Origin: Lagopus muta | Taxonomy: Eukaryota > Chordata > Aves > Galliformes > Phasianidae | Reading direction: 5' to 3' | NCBI RefSeq assembly: GCF_023343835.1 | Contig: NC_064443.1 | Coordinates: 8,928,001-8,992,000, forward strand | Length of the DNA: 64,000 bases | Part shown: piece by piece, positions 13,401 to 27,100 of the stretch | How the letters are laid out: the number at the start of each line of letters is the position of its first letter | Position numbering within the stretch: the stretch's first letter is position 1 | Translations under genes and position numbers: made by a program | The notes under the pieces: generated by a model | What the model saw: only the letters and a program-made list of their open reading frames with translations | Told to the model about the DNA's origin: nothing | Databases searched by the model: none

Positions 13401-15109
13401 TTCCACCCACAGCCTCAGGGGCTGAACTCACAGCGCTGGAGAGCCGCCTGCGTGAGGCTATGTGGGGCTCTGCACTAACATTAGTTCTGCATCTATTAAT
13501 TTAGACACGAATCTGCAATGGTTGTGTTAAAGTCGTGTGGTAAATTTGGAAAGGAGAACGAAGTCCTGGAAATACTCCAGAATGTCCCAGCCCTAGCAGC
13601 CTCCAAATAATGTCGCGCTGCTGCTCTGAACTCCACGCCTGCCTGCTAAATCCACTGCTCCTGTAATTGTGGCTGTGCCATGCCAAGCAGCCCCAGCTCG
13701 GGTTGTTATCTGCTGCTTTGCCTTTAGCACAGCTGAGCGTGCCGCGTGTTGGAGCAGCCCTCCAGCCTTGCATTGTTCAGTCCCTCCTCATCTGCTTTGG
13801 TGCTCGCAGCTGTGCCCGCTCCTTTTGGACCAGTGTGGGTCATTTTTAAAGGGCAGGCACCTACTTTGTGGATTCCAGCCAGTTCTGGATGCACGTATCA
13901 CGTAGCATTTCATGCAGATAAGGATGGGAGATGGATTGACAATAACAGCAGGGCTCAGCCTGGGGGTTTGCAGCAGTACCTCATTGTACTCAATGGGCTG
14001 AAGGCTCTTGGAAAGGAGTGACCTGCTGTGTGACACTAAGTACGCTTTTTCTCCTTGTTGTACTGGAGCCATTCGAAGTAGAGACTTCTCAGGACTCAGT
14101 CTCTATTTGCTGTGGGTTGGGTAGCACTGCCCTGTGTGCCTGGGCTGTGCCACACTGCTCTCTGCCCAGCTCACAGGGAAACTTTTCTTCCAGGGCTGGA
14201 GAAACCTAGAAAATCAACAACATGGTGATCCAAGTGCCTCTGTAGCAGATTCCAGGTGGTCCCAGCCTGAGCTGTGGGAGATGTTCAGCCATCACCTCCT
14301 TCCTCTTCCCATTCAGAGCCGAATGGTTTTGTTGCAGGCAGCAACTGTAGTACCCCAAACACAGAGGCACATTGCAGGCAGCCAGCTGCTGAAATGCAGC
14401 AGTCCCACGGGACCCCAGAACCGTGTCTCCTGACCCAGCGCATTGGGATATCGATGCATTGTGCTCCTTAGTCCCCTTATGGATTTTGCTATAGGTCATA
14501 TAGAATTGCACAGGGGGTCTACCCTATTTTTTCCCTCCTGCATGAGCAGGAATAGCGATGAGAGTGTAGAAAAGGCATTTACACATTGGCTTTGTCTTTC
14601 TGCTAGGGTATTCGTGGCTGATGTAATGGATCTCTCCAGAAGAGTGCCTAAATACACGCTCTGTTTGCAGCCTCTGTGGAGCTATTGAGAGTAATGTAAA
14701 GCCATAGTGAGTGTGTGGGATTGCGCTGGGAAGAAAGGAGGAGTAAATGCTTGACAGGTCTACACGACATGTGCTGCGTGCTGCTGAACGCAGCAATTAA
14801 ACAAGGGCTGCTCCTCCTGTCACAGGGAGGGGATGGAGCGGGTGTGAGTCCTGCTTTGTTCTTCTAGGAAGCTGCCTATTAATAATCCGTCCTCCTGAGA
14901 AAACTTCCCAGAGCGGTGAGAGAGATGTAAGGGCAGATTTACGCACGCAAGGAAGAAGGTTTCATAACAGAATGTCTTTATTGCCTGCCTCCTTTGATTG
15001 CTGTGAAATGTCTCCTTGCAGATCCCGCCGCAGCCCCGACGTGCAGCTCCCATCACTCCCCCACCTCCAGAGAAACGCAAGAACGCGCAGATGGCCGCAC
15101 CCCTGAAAA
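10438..15109 (+). CDS. NCKIPSD: NCKIPSD exons 2-4: post-SH3 linker and proline-rich Nck-binding region
   Basis: Exon 2 (10438-10550) encodes the helical stretch after the SH3 domain, ending in a split Gln codon. Exon 3 (11257-11458) continues with the basic [15 protein letters not shown] segment and the conserved [14 protein letters not shown] block. Exon 4 (15022-15109) encodes [20 protein letters not shown], a polyproline ligand for SH3 domains such as those of Nck. Basic residues flank the prolines on both sides, as expected for class I/II SH3 ligands. Confidence 0.93.
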
Positions 15110-18100
15110 GTAAGGGTGACTTTTGGGGTGAGAAACCTTTGTGGTCCTGACACTGCAAGGGCCCTGGCACAGCCATCCAGGTATGGCTGGCATCCTCCTG
15201 CAAGGCTTTGCTGCCTGCTGGCCCGGCTCACTTGGCCAACACAGGAGCAATGGGGCTGCGTCCCTCCCACGGCACCTTAGAGCTCTCCCAGAATGGCAAA
15301 AGGACTTTATCAGGGCTGTGCTAAATGCACTGCTTCACCAGGGGAAGCTCACTGGCAGTGCTTCTGGCACAGGCCCAGGTCTCCTTTTGGCTCCCAGTCC
15401 ATCGTGCACTTTCTTGTACAGTGGTCAGATGAGATTTCCACCAAATCAGTTGGTCTCTGTATGAAGAAGAAATAATGCCGAAGGCACAGCTGTGTGTGCC
15501 CTGCCTACAGGGCCTCTGAGCAGAGCAGGACCACAGGGTCAGTGCAGGAGATTTTCCACCCTCAGCACAAAGGGACTGGAGGGGAAACAAGCAGTCATGC
15601 TGCTGACTTACTGCCAACCTGCCCACCTGCTCTCCTGTGCTCTGATGGATACGTGGTTGATGACACATGGTCCATGTCAAGCTCACCCATGTTCCCCTGT
15701 GAAAATCAGGGAGGATCTGTTGAGCTGTGCATAGTTGATGGAAACCTGGGGCTGGCACTGGCTCCCTGAATGATACTGAGCCATTTTCACTGTGGAAGTG
15801 GAAATTCACAAAGGTCAGTTCCCTTGAACTCATTATCTTGATTTAATGAAACATGGGTGAAGAGGAAGGAAAAAGAGGGATGCTGAACCCCCATGGGAGG
15901 GAGGAGGCCTCTCTGCACAGTTTGTGCTTGCTTTGAGAAGGAGCCTTCCTCCCAGTGGCCTCCAGAAACAAAGGGCAGGGGCTGGGGGCAGCAGGGAGTT
16001 GGGGCTGGCTGCAGGATGGATTGCTCAGTGGGACACACATGGCAGGTGCTCTGTGTGGCTGTCCTGCCAATCACTCACTTGGTGCTGGGGAAGGATGTGT
16101 AGCTCAAAGGCAAGGGGAGTTTCCTGGGGGCAAGCAGTTGTATCAAAAACAAACAAAAAACCTACCAACAAATCCCAACCAGACCCTGCAAGGCTGCAGA
16201 AATACTTGTGCAGAGTGAAGCTGCCTTCATTGAGAGTTGAGCTCCCTGTCACGTGTGCTCCACCATCAGCTCTTCTCTCCAACCTCTAGGTGAAGACATC
16301 CCGATGTCTGCCCAAGTAAATGTCAATTTTCACAGTCAGGGAAGGGCTCAGTTATGTTTCTGCCCCTAGAAGATACTGGGCATAGTTTGGTACAAGTATG
16401 TATTAGAGCAGATAATGCGGTGATAGGCTTGTGATAGGAGCATGTGCCAGTGGGGCTGTGGGGTTGTGAGCAAATTCTCAGGAGTGCTGAGAAGGAGGAA
16501 CTACAGATGTGTGTCAGCCAAATATTTCCCTGGTGTCGGTGCTGGCTGCGGTTTAGTCACTGCCACGGGGAGAGGTCTGGGCAGGAGGGAGATGCTGACA
16601 GCTGCCTGTGCCAGCACGCATCCTGCAGGCACCGGTATTCAAAGTGATGGCTCATATCCTGAGTGCGGGAAAAAGGCCCTTGCTGTGCCATGGGGAAAAG
16701 GCTTCTTCTGTCCCTTAGTCCTGTTTCTTCCTCCTTCCCATCCCCGGTGTAAAACACTAAGCCCTTTGAAGGATATTCATCTCAATAGAGCAGTTTTCCC
16801 CCTTCTAAAGAGGTGATTGTGTGGGAATGCTCCGGAGGGAACTCGGTACAATTTTGCTTTGAGATAAGTGAGGCAGGAAGAGGAGTTAAGCTGCTCTGGT
16901 GCATGCACAATGAGCCTTTTAATGGACTGTGCTGTAGCAATTTGTTTGTTCTTTTTCCCTTTGATGCTGTTGCTAAGGCTTTTTAATTGTTCCCTTTCAG
17001 ATGCCGTTGAAATTATCCCTGGGTCAGCTTCCAGTGCCTCCTCCGTGAGCACCACGTCCCTGGACACCCTGTACACCCCTTCCTCCGCCTCAGACGCCGC
17101 TCTGCCCACGGCGGCCTCCAGCCCTGCCACCACACCTCCTCCCGTCCCCAGCCGCAGTGTGCACACCACCATCACACGGAACCTGGACACCGGCCCCGCG
17201 GCCCACTCCCGCTATACGTCTTCCCCAAAGAATGGGGCCAGCAAATCTCCTCAGGCCAAACGGGCTGCCCCAGCACCGCCATCCGAAGTGGGGGCCTCAA
17301 GGTCCCACGCTGCAGATGGGGAGAAGACTCTGCAGGGCAAGAAAGCTGCCCCGGCGGCCCCCACAAACCTGGAAGCATTCAGCTCTCTCTGTCTCGAAGA
17401 TAAGAAGGCTGCCATGGCGGAGCCAGTGCCACCGGAACCCAGCGGGCTGGTGGCATCTGTTCCCAAGACCATAGGTGCCGAACTGATCGAGTTGGTGCGC
17501 AGGAACACGCACCTCAGCTATGAGCTGTCACGCGTGGCCATCGGTGTGGTCATCGGCCACATCCAGACCTTGGTCCCGGCAACCAGCGGCATCATGGAGC
17601 AGATCCTCATCTCCGTAGTGGAGAGTAAGGTAAAGCAAGCAGGGCTCTATAGGCTGGCTGGTGCCAAGGGCTGGGGTAGTGTAGGGAGCACAACACAAGT
17701 TCTCTCCTGATGTTTGGAATGGGAAGTGCAGGAAGATGCCAAAGGGAAGGTGCTGGCTGGGGGTAAACAGCTAGCTGGGGAGATCGAGGGCTGTTGTTAA
17801 TCCATAAAAGGTTGAATCATAGAATCATTACTGTTGGAAAGACCACTGAGCATCTAGTGCAGCCATCAACCCATCACCACCATACCCACAGTCATTAAGG
17901 CTGGAAAGAGCACTAAGATCATCTAGTGAGGAATGCAAAGAGGTATTAAAGAACTCAAGAGAGATTTTACAAAATAAATAAATACAAGGGCAAGGAGCTT
18001 GCCATCAAAGAATGGGGAAAAACCTAGAGAGGATGTTGAGTGCGTAGAATGAATTAGCACTACCTGAGCAGAAGCACGAAGGGGAAGAGGAACTGCTCCA

Positions 18101-21100
18101 GCTCATGGCTGTGGCGAAAAGATGGATTGGGACTGCAACAAATCAGCAGGCTTACTCTCCTTGCTGCTTTTTTCCCCTGATGGCAGTGACCACGGGTTGT
18201 GAAAGCTCATGGAGAGCCATTGTGGTGGTGTAAAATCAGACAGAAATCAATAGTGACTTTTTCAAGAGGTGTTTTCTGTTTCGAGTGCTGCAAATAGAAG
18301 CTACAGAAAATGGAGCCTTAGCAATACGTGGCATTTAATAAAAGCACCGTGTAAAGTAAGGCATTGTATAAACTTATTTTTCTCATACTATGCTACATAT
18401 ACTCTGCGTAAATGCCAATGCAGACTGTACACCTGCAGGTGTTTCTTCTCTCCTGACTGTAGAGCACCCAAAGCCTCCATTGCTTGGCTTGGTCCTTCCT
18501 CAAAACGAAGAGAACTGCTTTTCCACGGGGGTGTTCTGTCGTTCTACAGCACACTCCTCAGCTGCTGCTTCTTTACAACCACCAAAGAGTAGAGCGTTGT
18601 TTTCATCCACGGGAGGAGGAGGATTATCGTGACCTTGTTCTAAACCTTGTACCAAATGATCACATGCTCCTCCTTCCTCTGTTACAGGCACACAAGGGGG
18701 GAAATAAAGAAATGCTTCGTGCAGCAGTTGTTAAAATAGCAAAGTGCGTCTGGGTGGCCCTGTGCCTTAGTTGGAGAGAGAATAAATTTCAGCTCCCACT
18801 TGTTAAGCACAGCCCCAAGGTGTGCATTTCATATCGACATCTGAGATTGAGTTCCATCGCTAGTGGCACAATTATAGCAAACCATTCCGAGGCATTTGAA
18901 TATGAAAACTACGGCATTCAAATTTTAGATGGAATCATAATCTACTTGAATAGTGTCCTGTGAGCAATCATGAATTCTCAGTTTGTGGCCGTGACCCAGT
19001 GGTTAATTGCTTCCCTCTTCAGTAACAATGCAGTCAGTGTGCGATTCAGCACAAATTTTGAGCTCTTTCAAGCAAACACTCTGGCTCTGACTCATTTCAG
19101 AGAGGTTCTGTTTGCTGTTATTAGGATCTTGGACAAGGGTGGGATGTTATTTTTATCTTTAACACCTGTTCTCAGGATACAGTAAGCATAATTCCACAGG
19201 AGTCATTTTGTCATGCTGCCGATAGCGCCTCACCTGGCACCAGGCTCTGGTGTTCCTACTGGTGTTGGAGACCAGCTCTGCCAGTTCCAGGGGCTGCTGT
19301 GTGTCATTGCAGGTGGTTGGCTTCACGAGCATCGTGTGATGGTACAGGTTATTATTGCAGACTCTGTGTTGTTCGTTGTACCAAATCATTGCGTCGTCTC
19401 AGGGGTTCCCATGCAGGATTGTTGCTGAGTTGTCTGTTCTAGGTCAAGGGCATTTTGTCTTTAATTTGTAACTTTTGAAATCCCCCTGCACTCCAATCCA
19501 TGCAAATACGTGGTTGTTGCTTCTTCTGCACATTTTTTCAAGGTTGCTATTTTCTTTTTTCTTTTTTCTTTTTTTCCATAAGTGAGATATCGCCCCTGAT
19601 TAAAACTTTGCTCTGGTTGTAGCAGCTATTACTCCTGTTTCAGCCTCTTGTGCTGCAGTCTTTAATTAGTTATGTCCTTCCTGCTCCCGTTCCAGTCTTA
19701 ATTTGAAGTCAGATCACTGGTTTACTGAATCAATCCCAGAATCCATTAACTTGCTCTTATTCCCAGTGCGCTGTGAAGGTGGAAGTGCCGCGCCGTTTCC
19801 TTTTTATTCACGCTGCTCCTTATCTGCCAGGTGCCTGCCTAAAAGTGGGCTGTTAGCAGGGAGAGAAGGGCCTTCAGCTGGGACAGCATCACGCCCTCTC
19901 TTCCACTTTGTTCTTGAGTTTGGCTGTGCTTAAAGGAGGAATGGCTTTAACAAGCCACGGGTGCTTCTCTGGGGTTTGTCTTTCCTCCAAGGGAGCCTTT
20001 GTCCCTGTGCTTGCCCAGGATAATGGCAGTCAGCAAGGTGAGCGCTCTCAGAGCCGACTCGTTTGGCTGTACCCCTTAGTGAGATACTGAAAGAAATGTG
20101 AGTGCAGAAGGAGGAGGAATGCATTAATGCTTTGACGGATCGTCTGTGTGCTAATTGCTGGAGGAACAGCTCTCGTGCTGTCCGAGCCCCAGCCTTGCAG
20201 CTCCCTGCTTGGCCATCCACAGCTTCCCATGGCATCACACAGGCAGGGTCTGCTGTTGAAGCTGAACTGCTCCTTCCTTCCTTCCTTATCTGCTCGGCAA
20301 ACCTTATGTAATGAGCAGCCCCGATAAGAACGCTTCTTTAATTATATAATTGAACCACTGAATCAAGGTCTTAATTAGTTCACACCCCAAATACCACAAA
20401 GCAAATTACTAGCAATCCTGGCTCTAATAAAGCAGATTAAACGTTGCAGTTAATAAACTCGGAGCCGTTCCCCCCTTCTGGCCGTGGGGTTCCCAGCATG
20501 CAGAAGGTGCACAGCCCTTTGCTTGGCACAGGGTGCCTGTGCCACTGGTGCCCTGCTTGTGCTGCCCTGTGTCAGTGCTACAGTTCTGTGATCCAGAAAA
20601 GACTTGGGTATAAGTCTTATTCCCATGGCTTTGGGAGCGCTGGCACGACTGGCTTGGCTTTAGGTAGTGGCAGGCTGTAAGCAAAAAGCGGTGCAGCTTG
20701 TTTGAGTGAGGCTTCCTGGGTTCCTTAGCATTCTCAGAAGCCCGCCAGAGCTCCAGCAGGGTGGTGACAGCTTGGATTTAAAGACTTTGACTGTGCACCA
20801 GTCCTGGCACCTATTTTTGAGGGCAGGAGTCCAATTTGATTCATTCACTGCACTAGCTGTGCAAGGAAAGGAGGAGGAGGCCCAGCAAGTATGAAAGCTG
20901 AAATAATGGCTGTGTCTTTGCTGCCAGCTCTTGACTGAATGAGGTCAGCTGCACTCCTCAGTCAAAGACCACATGGAGCAACAGCCAGCTGCCAGGACCC
21001 CAGTAACCACTGTTCTGCTGTCCTGCAGGACCTGAGCTCGGGGCTGCCCTCAGGACAGATCTGTCACGACGAGCAGCGGTTGGAGGTGATCTTTGCAGAC

Positions 21101-24100
21101 CTGGCCCGGCACAAGGATGATGCTCAGCAGCGCAGCTGGGCGCTCTACGAGGATGAGAATGTTATCTGCTGCTACCTGGAGGAGCTGCTTCGCATCCTGG
21201 TGAGCCAACTCCTCTGCTGTAGGCACGGCACAGCACTCCAGCACTGGTGAAGCTCCTTTTATTTGGCTGCCTGTGTCCTTGTGTTGCCATCAGACTTGCT
21301 GTTTCAGAGAGTGGAGGTTTCCTGTGTATCCCTTACTGTTTGTGGAAAGTCTGTGATCCTTCTGCTCCGCCTTGCAAAGCTCTTAAGGAATTACAGAACA
21401 GTTTTTTACAGTGGCTGTTATTTCCCTATTACAGGAGAATAGAAAACCTCACTTCTGAACAGGTATTTTTGTATATAGCAGGCATATTTGTATGTATGAG
21501 AGGTACGTTGTGGCAGTGAGAAATACTGTCCCAGCATTCTCAAGCATGTACAAGTCTGTCTGTACAGGGAACACAATGGCACAGGAGCTGTCATCTGGTG
21601 CAGTGACGTGCTCTTTGCTACAGGTGCCATCACCATCTTTGTTATGGCACCTGTTTGGTACTCTTCATCAGTTCTAGTATGAGCAGAACTGATTTATCTT
21701 TTATGGAGTAAATGCCATTGTCTCTTTAGCTCAACACATGACCTCCCTTTTTGTTGTGAGGCCCGCAGGGCAAGAAAAAGGGGTGGATTGGTGCATTTCC
21801 TCCTGATTTAGTGGGGTTCTGAGTGGGAGGTACAATACTTCTCACTGTGGGAAAACTGGAGCTGTTGTGTGTAAGATGCTCGCACTGAGATACTGCTCAG
21901 GTCATGGGTTTTGAGATGCTTTCAGCCTAAGATGTGCTGTATGGCAGAGCTTTGGTGCAGAAGTCTCCATGTGTCAGTTCTTGAGCTGTTTCTGTTCTGC
22001 ATTCAGTTTCTTTGAGAGATGGTTAGGCTGTGGCTGCTGAAGCCAACAAGCAGCTGGCCTCCCTGGAGCTCTCTGCAGCAGCCACCTTACTGCTATCATG
22101 CAACGCTGGGCTGACCTGTCTATTCCTGCTTCCAGACAGATGCAGACCCAGAAGTTTGCAAGAAAATGTGCAAGAAGAATGAATTTGAATCCATCCTGTC
22201 CCTGGTGGCATATTATCAGATGGTAAGGTGGCAGCATGAGTTGCATTTCTTTCTTTTTGAGATTTCCCTGAAGGTGCAAAAGAGGAAGTTTATGTGATGA
22301 ACGTATGTTACATGTTCCCCCTGGGTAGGGCAGTCCTGTGAACGCAATGGAGTTGTAGCATACCTCCTGTGAGTGCTGGGCAATGCCACGTTATTCATAC
22401 AAGCTGTATGGAAGAGCAGAGAATGCTACGGACTCTGAAGCAGTAGCTAGCAGTGTGAAGGGTAAAGCTTGCTGCTTTTGATGGCTCCATTGAGGAACAG
22501 AATCAGCATCTATAATATAGAATTTCTGAGGATGCCTAGGGTAAGCTGACAGGCTGGGACTGCTCCTCTTTTAATTGATGCACTCCTGTGCATTAGTAAA
22601 TAGCTTTGCTTGGGAAAGTAGGTTGTGAATAGAAGCCTTGGGAGCGAGGAAGAAAATCAGTATTCAGAGGAAGAAGTGGAAGTTGTGTCTTCAGTGCCTA
22701 TGCAGTGTTGCTTTGTTCTGCTTCTTCCTGGGCCTGGCTGTTGTAGGATGCTGTTGGGGTTGGAGGCTTTCCCCATCCTGTCCCTCAGGGCCCAGCTACA
22801 GCACAAGAAGCCTCACTGCATTCAGCCTTCATTTCTATGTCTGAACCCAGAGCTCAGTGCTGGGTGCTGTCTGTATCTGAGAGCAGTGGGCAGCAGGCCA
22901 CAACCTGCACCAGCCCAGTTGTGAATGGCACCTGGAAAATGGCATCCTATGACACTGTTGGAAAGACAGCAGAGCTGCTGGGGTTACTGTTACTCTAGGA
23001 GGGTCTGCAGCTGTCCCAGCAGCAGGAGCTTCTCCCAGCTATGTCTCTCACCTTAGAGCGAGCCCTCATGCAGCACGTCATTTGATCTATTACACTGTTG
23101 TTGCAGGAGCACAGGGTGCCGCTGAGGCTGCTGCTGCTGAAGTGCTTTGGAGCCATGTGCAACCTGGATGCTGCCATCATCTCCACGCTTGTGAACTCCG
23201 TGCTGCCAATGGAGCTGGCGCGGGACATGCAGACTCACACACAGGGTGAGCTGGGGCTGCTGTCCTGGGGTCACTGGGGACATCTTCCCATGAGATGGAT
23301 TACAGCAGCCTTAGTGGCCTGTCGCTGCTTGACTGCTCTGTGTGCTCTGGGGACGTGGATGCCTGTTTTTACAGTTACTCAGGTTATTGCAGCTATAAAT
23401 GGAGAATGCATGAGAGGGGATGTTTCAGTCCAGTGGTGCAAGGCCCTCCAGTTCTTGAACGTGCCACTAGTGATCTGTGTCATTGCTTGGAGAGGTCTTA
23501 AAGCACGTTCTGAGCTGCTCCAGTCGGCTTCGTGATGCTGACAGGAGGCACCTACAGATCTCTGCAGCCCCTTATTGGAAGTTTTTCTGTGTGTTCTATC
23601 CCAGGTCTTGGAGGTGTTTCTTGGTGACAGATGAGATGTGTGTTGCATCAGAGGAAATTTCCCCCTCTCTGTCTGTGTATGAGGAGGGGTGGTCATGCTG
23701 TTAATGAAATCGCAGAGCTGCTACAGCCCTGCTTTCCTTTGCTCTTTGCCTTCCATACCCAGGCTTTGCCATCATGTTCCTCCTACTTTGTGCTCCTTTG
23801 TTAGGATGACCTGTCCCTGTTGTTAGCAGGAACGTCCTTCCTGCCTTTGGGCTTGATGTGTTCAATATTTCTTCCCAAGCAGATATTGGAAGTGCATTGT
23901 TTTGTTCTAAACGCAGCTCACAGTTGCAGTAGCTGTTGAGTGACCATTTGGATGAAGTCAGAATATTAGTGTTTGTGGTCTTGCTACCTGTCCCCTGACA
24001 CAGTCTGTATAATGCTGGTTTGCTGTGGGTGTTGTGGACTCTTGGAGAAGTGTAATTTGGTGATGAGACTGTAGGATATTTCTGCTCAGAATGGGGACTG

Positions 24101-27100
24101 TCACATCCGTTGCTTGTGAGCCAAGTAAATGGCCAAGAAGACCACCATGGATGTGCAAAATAGATGTCCCTGTCCCCAGCATGCTGCTGCAGCCTGTGTT
24201 GAACATCTGTGCTGTGGACAGGAGCAATGGGGCTGATCTGGTGCCTGGATAGGAAGGTGGGTTGGGAGCCAAGCCTGCTCCGGAAGGCTTTGTGGTCACA
24301 TTTGCTTTGCAGTGTGGGCATTTCGTAGGTGGGGGATGACTGAAAAGCACTGAGGGCAGCACAATGCACGTTAGGTTAGTGTGGAAAGGGACTGAGATCA
24401 TTATGCCTATGTCGGCTTAGCTTTCTCTTTGTGTTACCGCAGCATATCAATTATATGCAGTGAGCCTGTCACACTGTTGGTGTTTTTTCCTGGGTATGCG
24501 TGAGAAGCCTCTTCTCTAGGAAGAGGCTTTTCTGCCTGAGAAGCAAATAATACTTGGTTATGGAACTATGACTGTGCATCTCTGACATTATTCCTGATTT
24601 TTGTGCAGCCAAAAATAAACTTTATTATGCATCTGTCACTAATTCATAAAGATTGTCTCCAGGTAAAGGTTTTCTGTTTTATTTCAGTCGTCTGCTCTGT
24701 TCTGCAAGCTGCCCTCATGCAGGCGGGGTGGGCTGACCCAGGTTCTCAGAGCTGCTTGCCATGCCCCACCTGGTCACTGCATTGCTGTCCTGGGTGCTTT
24801 CCAGGGACTGCGTCATTCCAGACAGCACAGCTAACTCTGCCTGCAGAGCATCAAGCTTTGACATGGGGGACTTCTGCACATCTTGCTGATGTCCACGTGG
24901 CACTTCTGCTGAATTGGATCATCTCCCAACAAGTGTTAGACTCTGCTTTGGGCACCCAAAAGCATCCCACCTGAAATGGGTGGAAAGTGGCTCTGCTGTG
25001 TTCCCTGGGTTTCCAACCTGCAGCTGTGATGTCTCTTCTTTCCTTACATTTTTCTCAAGTGAGATGCTTTTTGCCCTCTGTGAGGTAACACTCAAGCAGT
25101 ACAGTTAAAGGGTAAAAGCTGCTCTTCCTTTTGCTTACAGGAGCCTTCCAAAGTCATGATGCAGTGCTGCCTTCCTCACAGTAAGCTTGTAGCAGGCACT
25201 TGCAAGCATTCCATCTGTGCAGCGTGCAGTCCTCCTGGCCTTCACAGCAGGGCTACAGAGAGGTAACCATCCTTGATCCAGACATGTCCGTCCTTCAGAG
25301 GTGGCTTAGGGCATCAGTAGTTCCCTCCTGCCATCCTGGTGCTTACTGCTTCATGTCCCACTGCCAAATGGCAAGCAGTGCCTTGCGTGAAAACACGACC
25401 TTCAGCACTGGAACGACTTGAGCTTATTTTGGTACTAGGAACTGGGGAATAGCAGCTGATCCATGACATGCCATGCACTAGCTAATCCCTTCAGTGGATG
25501 GCGGGGGCCAGAGCAATTGGTGCCAGCACAAAGCCACCGGGGACCACTGCGCAGCTCTGCAGGATCCCTCCTGGCTTGTTACTGAGGAACAGCCAAGGCT
25601 GAAGCTCTGTGCCTGGATGCTGGGTGCCTTTGATGAGAAGGAGCTTTACCCTGGGGCTGAGGCAGGCGTGTTGGCTGCTGGCCAGTTCTGCTGCCAGATG
25701 CTTGGGTCTTATTGCTTCTGGATGGCCACTTCTCTCTGATGCGGCTGGCCTGCGCATCTATCAGCATTAGAAGAGCTTATAATAAGGCACAGCGAGGCAG
25801 AATTAGCCAGAACAATTCCAAAGAAAACAGACGGGGATAATCCACTCTGTAATTGTGACTTTCTCCCCTGTTGCAGCTCAGTGTACGTGCAAGTCAAGCT
25901 GCCAGGCTCTCTTTACTTGAGTTGCAGACAGTTGTGTCTGCTCCCTGTGCCCTGGCTTTGCCCTGCTGTGTTTGGAGGTGAAAAGCAAGGTCTTTGGTGG
26001 CTGCTGAGAAATCCCTGTCAGACAGAATAGCAGCCCTCCTACCAGTGCTGAGGGAACACGGGCTGGTGAGCAAACAGCCACATCTCTTCTGTCTTTCATG
26101 GCCACTTCAGTGACACCTACCAGTCTGATGTCACTGAAGTCCCTCTGCTTCAGGAGAGCTTTCTGGATGCTATTTATTCACTTGCTGCCACTGGTGCTGC
26201 TCTGGAAGAAAAAAAAATGCTATGCTTTGGCTGGCAATGACTCTGTTTTTCAGGATGATGCAAGCATGTCAAGGAATGCAGCCTTGGCTGAGCCTTATCG
26301 CAGTGGGAGTGCTTCAAACACTTGCAGAGTGTGTGCTGAATGAGTGCACCAAGTTAATCCAGATCTGCTCCTTGTTCAGCTTTCAGACTCTTTTCAGCAA
26401 CTTCCCATCCAGCATCCGTAGCAGTGGAGCCTGCAGTCAGCTGCTACAAATGGACATCAGTTCACAGCAGATGGGGCAGAGACATGCGTAACCACCCTCC
26501 CCCCCATCCCATGTCTAATTAATCTCTTCCTCTATGTTTGCTACAACTGCATGTTCAGTGCTGGCTTCTGGTTCTCAGATCATTGTTGTGCAAGGAGCAC
26601 TGAAACGAGAGAAAAGTTCTGTTTGTGAAAGCATTGTGAAGAACACAGGAGCAGTAGCTCCCCATACCTACCTTCTGCCTCACCTTGCCTCTGATAATCA
26701 GCTCCAGGCGCCTCAGATGGAGAAGTGAAGAGGTCTTGTGATGAATAGTTGGGAAAACAGCACAGCCAGACGTGGGACGTGCCCACAGTGGCTGAGTGGT
26801 GGTGCCTGGAAGCGCCTCTGCCTGTCAGTTCTGGCTGTGCAGGTGCCTGTTGCTGCTGTCAGATCCTTTTTCTATTACTGCGAGCTTTGGTATCACTGAC
26901 ACCTTATAGCTGGGAGCTTCTTAGATAAGAATGAATTAGATTTAAGTTACTCAGTGTCCTCCCTCTCTGTTTAACAGGAGCTCTCTTTGCTGCCGCGTTG
27001 TCTAGGCTGCTCTCATACAAACTCGTGATCTTGTTAGTGTGTAGTATCTCTAGCTGGGCCCCAAATGATGTACGTTTTCACTGAAGTGTTTGCTATTTCA

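Noticed and set aside
16868-17000. 5' extension of NCKIPSD exon 5 with an apparent Met start and hydrophobic segment
   Set aside because: Intronic: the acceptor TCCCTTTCAG and the phase from exon 4 place the exon start at 17001, and the upstream residues have no counterpart in the family.
18484-18963. 159-codon frame in NCKIPSD intron 5
   Set aside because: No splice signals in frame with neighbours, no recognisable domain, and length within chance for A/T-moderate sequence.
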